From positions 1,798,001 to 1,862,000 of the forward strand of contig NC_065876.1 in the NCBI RefSeq assembly GCF_933775445.1: a stretch of 64,000 nucleotides of DNA, in the 5' to 3' direction. Shown one piece after another: positions 1 through 13,017 of this stretch (within the stretch, counting starts at the first letter, position 1; each line of letters opens with the position of its first letter). Position numbers and translations under genes: made by a program. Under the pieces are notes generated by a model, which worked only from the letters and a program-made list of their open reading frames with translations, did no database searches and was not told the DNA's origin. The DNA comes from Argentina anserina (taxonomy: Eukaryota; Streptophyta; Magnoliopsida; Rosales; Rosaceae).

Positions 1-173
1 ACTGTGTACGGTAAATGTAAATGTAATTTTTATTTACTACGGTAAATGTAATTAAAATTTTACCTTCGGTAAATGTAAATATAAATTACTTTCAGTAAAT
101 GTAAAAAGTAATTTTATAAAAGGGTAATTTAGTAAATTTTATTTACTGAATTTGTATTTACATTTAAATCGTG
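1..173. repeat. AT-rich DNA with repeated CGGTAAATGTAA motif
   Basis: Short variants of the word GGTAAATGTAA recur about four times (near positions 9, 40, 68 and 93) in very AT-rich DNA. No coding signal is visible. It may be the edge of the retrotransposon or satellite sequence that follows. Confidence 0.5.
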
Positions 174-331
174 CATATACGTACAGAAATACGTATTAAT
201 AATTATACGTATATAGTATTTATACGTACAGAAATACGTATTAATATTTATACGTACAGGAATACGTATATAATATTTATACGTACAGAAATACGTATAT
301 AATATTTATACGTACAGAAATACGTATTAAG
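174..331. repeat. Tandem array of ~30-bp unit with palindromic TACGTA ends
   Basis: About five copies of a roughly 30-bp unit, consensus TATACGTACAGAAATACGTA plus AT-rich filler, run head to tail. Each unit carries TACGTA at both ends of a short spacer, so it can fold on itself. Copies differ at a few bases and the second is degraded. A short 97-codon reading frame across it on the minus strand is low complexity and not credible as a gene. Confidence 0.75.
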
Positions 332-879
332 TGCATATTTGTACAGTATCCGGGAATAGTAACTAGAACAGTAACACTGAACAGTAATTTCGTAAAACCG
401 AAAAATTGCTGAACAGTAACCGATTATTACTGTTTCGGCATTTAAAGGTTTACGAACGATTCTAAATTCTTTTCTTATCTTTTCAAGGTGATCGTTAAAT
501 CGAGGAAAGGAATTATCTTCGGGAATTGTGGAATTACGCACAAGTCATTAAGGTGAGTAAAATCTCACTGAATTACGAATCTACCCTCGTGGTGATTCAA
601 CATTTTTGCAAGTGTGTTTATCAAATGAATTACAACATGTATATAATTTAGTGGACTACATATATATATATATATAGTTCATTAAATTACGTACTGTTAT
701 TAATTCATTAAAAATAGTCATTTAGGTGACGAAAGTTTGTGAATTGAGCATGTGTGGTGAAATATGACATGTATAAGATGTAGCGGACTATATATATATT
801 GTATAAATGGTAAATAAGTACGAATATATATAGTTTGCTATATATTATACTGTTATGATTTTATTGTGATTATTTTGAG

Positions 880-1800
880 CATGTGAAATGAATTGTACAA
901 TATGATGTGAGATTATTGTACGTGATTTTTAACATTGAGATTGTTAAAATGTGAATTGTCTTCGGACGTGATTTGGTACAATATGATGTGAGATTATTGT
1001 ACGTGTTTGGCAAGTCGGAACCTAGCCTTTGGCCGGGCGAAAGTTACGATACAGTTAGAGCTCTAGTCTGTCTGCCTTAGTACTGCATGTGAGGTAACGG
1101 GTGGTTATCTGCTCATGGGTACTCAGTTTATTTTAGATGTTGGGTAGCGGGTGACTATCCAATATCAACGGTGTATTACGAGAGGGGTAACAGATGTGTA
1201 CCAGCGTTCTTGGTACCCGTATTATAAATGCATTGGGTAACCAGAAGGGTTACTTAATTTCCTCATGAGTGTTTTATTTCATATTTCTTTGGGTCAACCA
1301 GATGGGCTGACTATTGACTCATGAGGGCATTTATATTTGTTGTTTTGTGATCTTTCGTATATATTGATATGCGAACTGTATTGTGATTTTACTCATACGA
1401 ACTATAAGCTTACCGGGTTTGTGTTTACAATCCCGGTGCACCAATTCGATGGTGTAGGGGATAATTCCGCAGGTGCTGTTTAGTGGAGGTTGAGTGTCGA
1501 CTACAGAGGCTCGAAGTCGTTCGGATCCTACTTGTGGTGAGGTTTTAGCATGGATTTGTGTGTGAGGATTTGTGTAATTTCATTTGCGAGATTTGTGAGT
1601 GATTTGTGAGGATTATTACATTTCCATTTTACGTATGGATTATAAATTGGGTTGTAATAATTGGTTGTCTGGGTTGTATTGAGAACTCAGAATTGATCCG
1701 CTGTTACACATAAATGATTTCGATTTATTTGAGATTATTTTGTGGTTAACGACTTTAGAATTTTGAGTTTTTAAGCTCGAAATTTTGGGGTCTGTACAGT
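880..1800 (+). mobile_element. Probable LTR fragment of a plant LTR retrotransposon (gypsy-like)
   Basis: A non-coding stretch carries the composition and repeated short phrases seen in long plant Ty3/gypsy LTRs, notably the block around 1430-1535 reading 'cccggtgcaccaattcgatg', then 'gcaggtgctg' and a 'cgaagtcgttcggatcc' end. A 29-bp direct repeat (TACAATATGATGTGAGATTA and following bases) occurs at about 896-924 and 974-1002. No gag or pol domain is seen nearby, so this is a solo LTR or fragment. The edges are not defined and the family call rests on general resemblance. Confidence 0.4.
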
Positions 1801-2718
1801 TAGTTTGACACGAGAAGTATAGTAGTTCACCTATCTCTCTTGGGGTAGGCTACGTCCACTTGAGTCCACTAGTATAGGCAAATAGCCTTAAGTTATACAA
1901 GTAGTCATTCCCTCATCTAAATGGGATGAGGGATCCATTTTATAGGTGAGAGAACCCATCTCATTTACATATTATTCAATGTGGGACAAGTGTCCATCTA
2001 GGCTTACTATTGAGCCATCTTGATGAGGTCGGGAATGTGACTTTCCGGTGGTGTATTGGTGAGTTCCGACTATCATTTGAAAGCTTATATGACGAGGTAC
2101 GCTATTAATATCATGATTGAACCACATAGTCACTTGTAGATCCCCTAGAGAGTGATGCTTATACTTGGTGGCATGCCATACTAGCTCTATGCTAGTAGGG
2201 GTGCCAACAATCTCAAAATTAAAATAATTGAATTTAAAACATTCCTCGTATGCAATTATATATAATTTATAAATAAATTTAATTTATTTTTTAGACATAT
2301 AATAAATACTTTAAATTTAAATAAAACTAAAATAAAGATAACTGATGTTAACGTATTTCTAAATTAATTAGTCAAAATGACTTTAAAACTATTTTTATTT
2401 AATTTTAATAAAAATATGGTTAACGTTACTAAAATTGCTCTAATGCTGCCAACACGGTTCACTGCATTATGTTATACCTTGTTTTAAACGGGCTGGGCTG
2501 TCTCATTTACACAAGGCTGGCCCAATCTTGGCGTGTGTTACAAACATTCCAACTCCCCAAGCTTATTTGACCGGACAACACGTGTACAAATCTGGCCCAT
2601 CGATATTGCTCCACTCTAAAAGGCAGTCCTTGCTTCCAATCGAGTCCTCGTTTTCACTTTTCACCTTTGGGCCTAACGCTGACAACTCCTCACTCTCTCT
2701 CGCCGGCGATTGAGCACC
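1801..2718. other. Intergenic, no gene seen; upstream region of DnaJ gene
   Basis: Positions 1801-2200 look like an extension of the repeat block, with short inverted phrases around ATCTAAATGGGATGAG. Positions 2200-2420 are extremely AT-rich. The last 250 bases are more balanced and should hold the promoter and 5' UTR of the DnaJ gene that starts at 2719. No obvious TATA box was identified. Confidence 0.4.
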
Positions 2719-5700
2719 ATGGCAATCCCTGCTGCTTCCGCTTTGGCGAAACCGAAGCCAAAGATAACGGCGACGAGCTCGTCAACGACGTCGAGGTTCA
2801 GAGCCTACTCCATGCCGCTGATTCTCTTCCTCGCCGCCATGTATTTCCAGCTCTCTGTTATCCCCAAATCCTTCCCTCCTTCTCACTACGACGGTAACTC
2901 TCTCTCTCTCTCTCGGTAAATTCCTCTCGGTTTTCAGTAAATTTCTCTCTCTCAATTTTGTTTGAACTGCGCAGTTCTTGGCCTGAGGGAGAGCTCCATT
3001 GAAGAAGTGAAGGCGGCCTACGACAACGTCTCTTCCACCTGGTAACTATTTTCCTCTCTTGCTTTCTCTAATTTCCGAACGCCATGTCGTTTCAATTTGT
3101 AGTGCTCATAATTTGCTGTGTGAAATTCAAACTTTCATGTATGGATCAATGTGGTTTTAGCTGTTAACAATTCACATACCTACGACGTGTTGTTATATTA
3201 GGAATGAAGAAGCACAAGCTCCGGATTCTCTCGAATTTATAGAGGTCAGTTGGTTTTTGATTTTGCCTTATGAATTTTGATGATAGGAGATGGAAAATCG
3301 TATTCGGCGAAAGTGATTGAAATTATGAGGTACATTCGTCTGCTAGGAACTGATACGAGTGTGAAAGGTGTCATGTAGAGCTAATGGACAAGGAATTACA
3401 ATTTTTGCCAGATTTATGTGTGTGTGTTTTAATTAGGTGCACGACTTTTGAATTTGTAGTATTTTTCTTAAATTCCCTCTGACTATGGTATAAAATAATT
3501 TGCAGGTTCGATATGCTTATGAGTTGCTGACAAATCCGTCATGGAAAAGAAACTATGACATTTTTGGTTTTGAGGAGCAAATAGTGAGTTCTTACCATTG
3601 ACATCAAAACTTTACTGACATATCGCTAGACATGTCATCCGTGTTCTTTTCTCTAAGCATCTGCCAGGTGTTCAGCTGTTCACCGTGTTTTTTCTCATGA
3701 TAGGATGTCATTGAGAAGCTCAAAAAACAATATGCTGGAGAAAGCTTTTCACTCATAGACCTTCCCTTACTAGAGTCTGCTGCTTCTGGTTAGTCAAGGA
3801 TTTACACTGCTTATCATGTTGAAACTGTTTTTATTATTTATTAGTACTTTTCTTTCCTACTACCTCGTGTTCTTTACTACTCAAAGGAGTCACTGGTAAT
3901 CCTAACGAGACTTTTCTTATGCTCGCTTAAGAAATCAACTAGAAGTTTCAATGATTTCATCCTGTATTATACTCATAGTTGATAGTCATTTAGTCTCACT
4001 AGATCCCTTCACTAGAAAAATGTGGTACATAGTTTTGAGGTGTTCGAATTGCCAAGTTTCCCACAGCCTCGTACAAGTAAAACAAATTCTAATTTTTTTG
4101 TATTTATTGAAACTTAGTATGTTATTGCGTGTCTGTTGATCAATGTCTCTTTAACATGCTTGTGGGAATTATGTTTTTACAATCCACTTGGATACTTGAA
4201 TGTAATTATCTTGTTCCTCGCTTGTAGGTAAAAGTCATTTTCTTCTCAAAAACAGGGGAGCGTCCAGCCCCATTCGTACGCCAAGCTGCTAAAAATTATT
4301 GGACTCATGCTTCTTTTGCATTTGTGCTGTGGTGAGACGAGGAATCTTCCTTTTGGTTCAATTCGTGAGTGTCTACTCCTTGAATTAAACTGCATACAAG
4401 AGGATATGTTGGGTGTTATGATGACCTGTTGAATTTAAAAAAACTATCATGAATTTGGTGACCAAAACATATGCATACTTGATTTTAAATGTTTTTTTTA
4501 TTGGCCATAGGTTTGAAGTTGAATCTGCACCTGCAATAGTGTTTCTGAAAGATCCTGGTGTCAAGCCTGTTGTGTACCATGACATGCACACTACTCTCTA
4601 ACATCAGATCCTTTTGATCAAATAAGATTGTGCTTCATATGATAGCTAATTTTTTTATAATCTCATTGTAGGGCCTTTTAACAATTCACATCTCTTAAAT
4701 ATCATCGAACAGAATAAAGAGCAGGGTAATTTTTCTGTACTTTTACAGTAGTCTTCTTTACAAGATGGTTGAAGCAGAGTAGCTGTTTCTGATTTTTCAC
4801 ACGTTTTTTTATGCAGAGCTTCCTCAGTTGAGGAGTACAACGTCTATGCAATTGGGTTGCGATGCCCATGGGTTTTCTCGTGCTGGATTTGATACAGTTA
4901 CTTGGTACTGTGCTGTTATAGCCGGAAGGCATAGCTTGCAACTCAGTGAAATGCGCAGAGTAAGTCTTTCCTGTCATTTTTTTTTTCTCTGTCTGCATTG
5001 CTGTAATTTGTGTACTTGGAACTATATTATGTTCAACTCTTGAGTTTCCACCGTTCATCTGCTCTCACATAATATACATATTTTGTTCTTTTTCAAATAA
5101 ATGAAGCTATTAATTCAAATGACATAAGTTTGATAGACCATGTGCAGGGTTCAAGATACTTTATCGAATGAAGTTGAATCAGCTGATGAAGAACCAGATA
5201 CAGCACCAGCAGCACATGCACTTAAAAGTAAACGACTGACATTTGCTTGGCTTGATGGGGAAGTCCAAAAGGTGGATATCTCTTGTTTGTTTATCTCTTT
5301 CTTATCTTTTTCCTGGTCTTGAAATAGATTTTCATGAATATACCCAGCAACATAAAATTCTATAGCGTCGTGATTTTAGAGAGTTTAATTTAATGAGAAA
5401 TATCATGTACTTGGCTTCCCCATTTTTTAAATTTTAGGGTTTTTTTTCTTTCAAAAAACTTATAGTTGCATATCGTAAGCTACTCGGAATGATCGTTTGC
5501 ACAGTAGGAGCAGGACCTGAGTCATTATTTAATTCACTTCTTCCTGTGTCTTACTAAAGATTTAATTTTTGTTCAGAAATATTGTCTCTTCTTCCTCCAA
5601 TCTGAAACCAGCTATGAAACATGTGGATCAAGGACAGATATGACCGATGTCACTAAGTTGTTTATAATACGCTACAAAAGAAATGTAACAGAAGAGAGCG

Positions 5701-6595
5701 ATAAACCCGAGGGAAAGCCAAAAAGCATATGGGATTCACTTCAAGACCAGGAATTAGATCCTGCAGCACAGCTTGTGGCAAAGTACAATGGTTCACATGA
5801 AATTCCAGAGGTATGTGATTGTAAGTTTGTAACTCTAGGTCTTTGAATTAGTCGGTTAGTATAATGCTTCATATGATTAGGCACACCTCTTTTCTGACTC
5901 ATTTGCTTCTTACCAAATGGATCAAACAGATAATCAAGGATGGTGATGCGAGAGAACTTCCTCACTATGTTTGCATGCCAAGTCTAGTTGTATTAGCTAT
6001 TGCATAAACTACTCATTTTTGTGAGCTTACCAGGCATGTACTATTTGTTTCCATTGCAGAGAACAAGAACTCCTCAACTTGTTCCTGATGATTCAGAACC
6101 AATATGGTCTGGCAGTGTTCAACGTATCCCTTCACCAAACACAATAAAGCAGAGCATCACTGGCATTTTACGTGGAGTACATGATCATATGGAAGATCCT
6201 AGAATTGGTCCCATCTTGCTTCTGGCAGCACTAATGTCTTTCGGTAGCATATGGCTTCGAAGAAGTCAAGCAACTCCATTGTCAAACCAGCCAAATTCCA
6301 AGGTGAATAATAAGTTTTTAGCTGTGCTACCCCTTTCTTCCGGTTTTAAGTCATCCACTGACTTCAATTTGTTTTTCTACATGTGCCCTTATTTTCCATT
6401 TTCTGCAATCTAGATCACGCGATTGATCTGTTTATGAATGTGTGCTACTCTTTATTTTTCCAGGACAGAACTAGACGAAGGAAGAGAGACCACAGTGGAG
6501 CCGCTTCTACCCGAGACCTACTTCCTTCCATTACCGATCTCGAACCCAGAGATTCTTATGAAATGCCACAATCAGTTTCCGACTCTGATCAGTAG
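2719..6595 (+). CDS. DnaJ/Hsp40 protein, membrane-anchored, thioredoxin-like middle region
   Basis: Predicted co-chaperone of the secretory pathway. My model has 14 exons: 2719-2893, 2975-3041, 3202-3244, 3506-3583, 3704-3788, 4256-4331, 4511-4557, 4672-4725, 4817-4959, 5137-5271, 5577-5810, 5930-5968, 6060-6302 and 6464-6595. It gives 516 residues. Residues ~34-50 form a signal-anchor (MPLILFLAAMYFQLSV). A J-domain-like segment follows (YDVLGLRES to NYDIFGFEEQ), but the invariant HPD is not visible, so Hsp70 stimulation is doubtful. The middle (FAFVLWFEVESAPAIVFLKD) resembles the thioredoxin-like part of DNAJC16-type proteins. A hydrophobic segment (IGPILLLAALMSFGSIWL) near residue 460 precedes a basic, Ser-rich tail. 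The ATG at 2719 has context ACCATGG. The donor of exon 7 is ambiguous: 4557 is canonical, whereas 4581 keeps a longer hydrophobic segment but has no GT. Exon 10 keeps frame only from acceptor 5137, not the stronger-looking CAG at 5147. Confidence 0.8.
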
Positions 6596-7084
6596 AGATG
6601 CTGCTAGAGTGTTGGAGGTCTGTGGAGAAAAGAGTAGTCAGAAGGAATTTAAGATGCTGACTGCCAGTGTAGATGAACAAACCCCATATATCCTCGAACT
6701 ACAGATAACACCTTCCAGTCAAGTTTTCTCTTTAATTTTGACAGAACAGTTTACTAGGCATTTACTTTAGAAGAAAATTTCAAGTCAGGCTATGCTTTCG
6801 TGAAGGAAACTTTCCTTCTTTGTATATTTTCATTTATATGTTCCAGTTAGTTGAAAACGATTTCAACTTGCAGGAATCTGTTACATTAGCCAAAGAAAAA
6901 TTGTGTTCTGCATATCTGTTACTTCTCCAGGAAGTCAGTATATTGACCCAAAAAAAAGTCTATTCATTGTACTAGTCGCTGGATGAACAGAACTAGCTAT
7001 CCAACTGTCTCTGGTCAAAAATACACATTATCAAACTGTAACAACATCACACTGTAACAACAATAGAAAGACTTAGAGCTACAA
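6596..7084. other. Convergent 3' regions of DnaJ and fucosyltransferase genes
   Basis: No coding sequence is seen between the two convergent stop codons. AT-rich stretches fit 3' UTRs and poly(A) signals for both genes. Confidence 0.5.
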
Positions 7085-9383
7085 CTACTTGGATGGATCA
7101 ATCAATTTAAGACCCCAACTCATATCCTCACAATGCCTCACATGAGGAACTAGTTCACCTGTGTCAACTCCTGTTTTGGCTTTGCAATCATAGAAGGGAG
7201 GCGCATGAAAGCAAGGCTCCATTGACATTGCTCGCTTACAAGCAGGATCAGGGGCCGTTCCATTCTCCGGTTTGTGGAGTATCCATGGCGTAAGCCCACC
7301 TAGACTCTGTGCCACGTAACCAAAAGTCGACCATGAGCTTGTGATCAACACATCCATCAAGCTTAGCAAATACATTTCGGCCAATGCCTTCCGGTTGTGT
7401 GTATGCTTCTCAGTTTGTTGATACTCCTCATGACTAGGCTGATGTATGCCAATCACCTCTCCTGTCACAGTAGGATGCTCCCAATACATGTCCCTAAGCT
7501 TCTCAACGTATCCGGAGCTTAAAGAAGTCATTAGCACAGCTTTAGACTTCGGAGTTCCAGATGGTCTGATAATGATATCCTGCATGCTGGTTTCTGGTAA
7601 CAGATTTTCCTTCAGTGCACAGGATACGATCTGATCAAACACATGTTGAAATGGACCAGTCCCGGTGTCAAAGACTCTGATCTGGATGCCTATTCTTTCA
7701 TCTGCATTAGCTAAATATGCCTGATAGTATCTAGTTATAAGTCCCCATACCACATTTGTAGGATGAAATAGGTACCGACCCAAGAAATGGAACACCATTT
7801 CTTTCCTTGGAAAGAGATTATTGAGTTCTTGCTCAAAAGATGGGATCAAGAAAAGAGATGGGACAAAATAGTTATCCGTCCTCACAATCAACCATGGTAC
7901 GTTGTCGAGAAAATCTTGATCTTGATTGCAGAAGAAAAACTTATCTTGATCATTATAATCATGGGATAGATGGAGATACACAAAAGATGACAGCAGTGAC
8001 TGGTCGGCATTTGTGAGGTTCCCCTTCCTCACCATTTCCCCATAACAATGTGTAGACTTCTGATCGAAGCTCTCAAACTGTTTCTTAAGGGGGAAATCCA
8101 TGGGGAGGAACCAAGACACTTCTGGAAATGGTTCGCAGAATAAATCAACCATGTCCACCCCAGGATCCACTAGTAGTACCCGATTGGTCAGGAGAGCATA
8201 AAGAAATGCCGAAGCTAGTGTAAGTATCCTGTTCCCTAACCCACTATAAGAAATCCATACCACATACTTACAATCTACGGAGGTCAGATGACGACCAGAC
8301 TTGAGTAGTTCCACGGCTTTGCTGTAGGATTCAGTATTAGGTCCGCAGCGCTTATGCAGAGCTTCATAGCTTCTTAACCTGGATAAAAGGTAAGACGACG
8401 GTTTGTGTGGCATTTCTTTACGGAAAGAAGCTGACTGGTACCTACTGACACAAGACCCTTCATCAAATCCAGCAGCCAGAAGGCCACCAAGCAACTTATC
8501 CTTTGGTACCTCTACAGGACTAGAAAATTGATCTTCTGAACCTACAAAATGGAAAGCTAAAAACAGAATTAAGGGCGTTATCAAGTAACTCATGTGTAGA
8601 CAGATTAATCTTAAACTGGATTGCTTATAAGATCATATGGAAAGAGGTAACAAAAGCATTTAAAAGAAAACGACTAAAATGTCACAACACTAACAAACAA
8701 ACAGGGAGATTGTAGCTGGAAACTAGAATGATTATGTCTGTGAACCAAAAATTTGCATTCTTCAGTATGATGATAAATCAACCATCCATTCCAACAACAA
8801 CAAATTGACAAGGAATAATATTACAAAGAGTATGAGGAACAGTTACCAATCAAAGTAGAAGAGAAAGTTTATGAAGTCAGTACAAGTGAGTCCATATTCA
8901 ACTTCCACTAAAAACCAGTACAATAAATCAAGAACCACAATGCAGCTCATGCAAAAGCTTTTATTACAAAATAAAGAAAAATAAAATAAAAGAAAACCCT
9001 GCAATCCAATGATTCCAATCAAACAAAGATCAAAACTTGGAGCATAAATCACAGAGATAAAGCAACACTATTCCACAAAACACACTTACACTAAGCAACA
9101 GTATGAAAAAAAATCGAGCTGAAAATGACGTACTCTTTCTGGGTTCAACTTCAAGAACAGTAGCCTTTGAAGCTTCATGAACAGCATCAGAAGGTGGGTC
9201 TCTGAGAACCACATTGACAGAGAACAGCACTGATAACAGAATCAAGCAAGCTATAAAGATCCCCAACACCCTCATTGTGCTCAACCTGGTGTCCCTATCC
9301 GGGTCTCTCAGAGCATTACGGGTGCCCGAATCCGAGTGGTTTGATGGATCATCACCGTTGAGGGTTTTACTGAACCTCTTCAT
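7085..9383 (-). CDS. GT37 fucosyltransferase (xyloglucan fucosyltransferase family)
   Basis: Type II Golgi enzyme expected to add fucose from GDP-fucose to a cell-wall polymer such as the galactose of xyloglucan side chains. Two exons on the minus strand, 9383-9134 and 8541-7085, join in phase (A plus GT gives Ser) to about 568 residues, close to the ~560 usual for plant FUT1-type proteins. I start at the ATG at 9381-9383. The upstream frame stays open to 9470 but begins without ATG. A membrane anchor lies near residues 38-58 (VLGIFIACLILLSVLFSVNV). Family motifs visible are the block around SGLGNRILTLASAFLYALL, IGIQIRVFD (the GDP-fucose-site segment) and SSWSTFGYVAQSLGG near the end. Exon 2 also contains an in-frame intronic ATG upstream of its acceptor, which I do not use. 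Acceptor specificity within GT37 cannot be read from sequence; paralogues other than FUT1 act on other glycans. Confidence 0.93.
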
Positions 9384-10915
9384 TCTGTGAGAATCGACAT
9401 CTGGGAAAGACCGAGACTCCAGTTCAGGTCCAGTTTGAGGAAATGGGTGTTCGGATCTGGAGATCAACAAGTGAGCCGAGTCTTAGAAGTGAGCTTGCAG
9501 TGAGTAGAGGAGGGACAAGAACCGTGGTGGGTGACACGTCAACCGTGAAAGAGTCTTTCATAAGTTGGGGTTCGAACCATAGACCTCCTATCTGGTGCAG
9601 GCTTTCTTTGGATACATAATCAATTTCACATTGAGAGAATTATTTGACTGAATATTCTATCATATTTCGGAGCATTTACTTAAGAAATTTGGAGTGATGA
9701 TAACATGTTAGAGATCTTAATAAAAGCTATTACATATGTTACTTGATAAGGCAAATTAGTTAACTAAAATGTTCATGCCGTGATTATGGCAATACTTCTA
9801 ATCATATGGTTTCAAAACGATCATTAGGCAAAATTAGAAAGGGGTTGGATCAGTAAACAATGATGAACACGGTCGTATATTTTCGTTTTGATACATGAAA
9901 TGGTTAGAGGTTGCACACTAAATTCTGCAACTCTGTTATGAACTTATGATACTATCAGCTTCAGGTATGGAGATTGCAAAATTGCAAATCACGGCAATGG
10001 ATGTTTGCCACTAAAATGCTTTTCCCGATGAAATCAGCGCGGCATTTTCACCTCTATTGTAGGGGTACATGCATTTCTTGTTGGGCCTGAAGATGTATAA
10101 ATACCTTACACTGGGTTTTCAAACATTTCTAATTGGGTTTAAGGTTGGGCTTGGAACGAAACAGGCTTGCCTTGCATTACGGGCTATTATTTATTTCAAA
10201 GAAAATAAACTAATTTCCATTCTCCAAAAAGAAATAAACTAATTTCTATCAAAACAAAAGTCTGAATACAAGAAGTGCGATATGATCTCTCAATACGCAC
10301 GGAGTAAAAATGTAACACGACGTGGATGGTTAAGATATATGATACAAACACACAGTAGTTCCAAACATATGAATGGTTAAAATTTTGTTACTCTATCATA
10401 TCAAATGATAGAATGATTTATTAACACTATTCATGAATCTCGCATAAATTGTGAATCGACTGAATTTTGTGCAATATTTGAAAATACACAATCTAAAAAA
10501 AAAAATCATCGCAATTAGTTTTACAATTTCAGAAAATGAAGATGCACCCCTTCCATTTCATCAGCCCTGAAGTCTGTTTTGCAAACCGTATAACAAACTC
10601 TGAAATTTGCCCATTTTTGCAAGGTAAGCATGAGCGCCAACCATTGCAGATAAGAAAATCCCAAAACCGAAAAACCCCGGGTCCACGTGTCGTCGACACG
10701 CTTATTTTCCCAAATTTCTCCGGGAGTTTTTCTTTTCTTTTTCTTTTTCAATTTCAATCCTCAGCTGAAAGATTGGTGGGAACCAAAGTTGAAGACTTAG
10801 AAAGACGAGGAAGCCTTTTTTCTCTGACTCTCAGTCACTTGTACGGTTGTACCTAACCGACTGCTGAAGAAGCCCAGACACAGATTCACAAGAACTCAAG
10901 AAGAAGAAGAAGAAG
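9384..10915. other. Divergent intergenic region between FUT and RPE genes
   Basis: No gene is supported. Short open frames at 10521-10856 on both strands overlap each other and end in low-complexity lysine or phenylalanine runs. The segment should contain both promoters. A G-box lies at 10684, listed separately. Confidence 0.45.
10684..10689. promoter_or_regulatory. G-box (CACGTG) upstream of RPE
   Basis: A perfect CACGTG in context CCACGTGTC sits about 230 bases upstream of the RPE start codon. G-boxes bind bZIP and bHLH factors, including light-signalling ones, which would suit a Calvin-cycle gene. Function here is inferred from position only. Confidence 0.4.
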
Positions 10916-12966
10916 ATGTCTGCTGCTTCATTGTGTTCATCAACTCTCAAGTCCCAGATCACCGGACTTGGTCTCAATCTTCAGAAGCCATGTCTTTCAC
11001 AACCCAATTCCCTCACCTTCACAAGGTACAACCTTTCCTTGGCTTCTTTATTGTATGCATATTGGGTTTGATGGTTTCTTTGGATTTGAGTCACAAAGAT
11101 TGCAGCTTTGTGTGTTTGGATGAAACCCAGTTTTGGTTTGAATTGTCTAGTTCTGTTTATTTTATATTGGATTGAGGTAACTTGCTGAGTTCCTGAGATG
11201 GGTGAATTGCGAGTGAACCTTTACATTGTGTTCTCTTTTGCTTCATGTGGAATGTGGGAGCTGAGTTGTTTGATACTGTGAAAGTTGTGCTTTGCATTTT
11301 CTATTCATGTATCTAAACTGCGTGAGATTATCCTAGTAAATGGAAAAAATGATGATGTACTGCTCTAACATTGGTTCTGCTGCTTTATATTGATCGATTT
11401 CAGGAGGAAAGGCAAGTCTGTGGTGACGGCTACATCTAGGGTTGACAAGTTCTCGAAAAGCGATATCATTGTTTCTCCATCTATTCTTTCCGCTAACTTT
11501 GCCAAGTTGGGAGAACAGGTTGTCTTTTCTGTTCTTTATCTCAGTCAGTTTTTTCTTTTACTTATGTCAATGATTGCATTGGATCTTTCAGATGTAAACA
11601 GTATACGTTTGAGACTGTTCGTATTTATCTATATCTGTGGAATTTTCATATTGATTTGTATTTAGAGTTTGACTCTCACTTTATCTAGGTAAAAGCTGTA
11701 GAGTTGGCAGGCTGTGACTGGATTCATGTTGATGTGATGGATGGTCGTTTTGTTCCAAACATCACCATTGGACCACTAGTGGTTGATGCCTTGCGCCCTG
11801 TAACAGATCTTCCTTTGGATGTGCATCTGGTAATAATGTTCTATATGTTTTCATATGGATCATTCAGTGTTGAATGAGAATCAAACTCTAATGTGGGCTC
11901 AAACTCTTGCAGATGATTGTGGAACCTGATTTGAGAGTGCCAGATTTTATCAAAGCTGGAGCTGACATAGTCAGTGTTCATTGTGAACAATCTTCCACCA
12001 TCCATTTGCATCGTGCTGTTAATCAAGTAAGGTTTTCTCCTTAGCCTTGTAATTTCATGTTAAAGCAGTTATATTATTGCTTTCCCTGTAAAATGAAGTT
12101 TAGAGAAGAGAATTTTGATAGACACAGATGGTGAATTTGGTATGCTCATGTCCACTTTAAGTTGTTTCTTTTTCTCTGTTCTTTTTAGTGACAAAGAGCT
12201 TAAACCTTGTATACACCATTTAAGTAGCTAAACATTTATGAAAAGTGGGATGTTACCATGGAGCATTTTTTCAGAAATGAACAGGGTTCGTTTTAATAGC
12301 CCTTTTCTTAAAATAATCATTTCTTTTGGTACTATTCAGATAAAGAGTCTGGGAGCTAAAGCTGGAGTTGTCCTCAACCCCGGTACCCCACTAAGTGCAA
12401 TAGAGTATGTTCTCGACGGTGAGTTTTCATTTAAAAATCTTATATCCTCTTTTGTTCTGATGAATTAAGATGATTCATTTATTTGTTGCCTTTTAAATCT
12501 TTGAAATGATACTGCTTGTCAAGGCTCATTCCCTTACATTGTATCTTGGTTATGGGCGATTAAGTTGGGGGTTTGGGGTCTAGCCTCTCTGAGAGGCTGG
12601 GCTCCAAAATAGTTTAGGTAATAAATGAAAAGGTGATGAAAATCAGGAAAAGATCAACAAAAGGATGATCTAAGACTGAATTTAATCGGAGGTGTGTCCT
12701 GCAAAGACAATGATTTTTACAGGACTCATGCATGGAAAGAGAGAGTGCAAAGATAATGTAGCAGCTTTGTTTCATTCTAAAATAGGATAGCTGAAGTTGT
12801 GTATTATATCATCTGGTGAAATGAGTAATTTGACTATTTTCTTACATGTTTCAGCTGTTGATTTGGTTTTGATTATGTCCGTAAACCCTGGCTTTGGTGG
12901 CCAGAGCTTCATAGAGAGCCAAGTGAAGAAAATTTCAGACTTGAGAAGACTGTGTGCAGAGAAAGT

Positions 12967-13017
<51 letters not shown>

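Noticed and set aside
248..541. 97-codon minus-strand frame
   Set aside because: It lies in AT-rich tandem repeats, with Tyr/Ile-rich low-complexity text and no domain.
5137..5148. Apparent frameshift between DnaJ exons 9 and 10
   Set aside because: Using acceptor CAG at 5147 breaks the frame, but the TAG at 5134-5136 restores it and gives a sensible protein.
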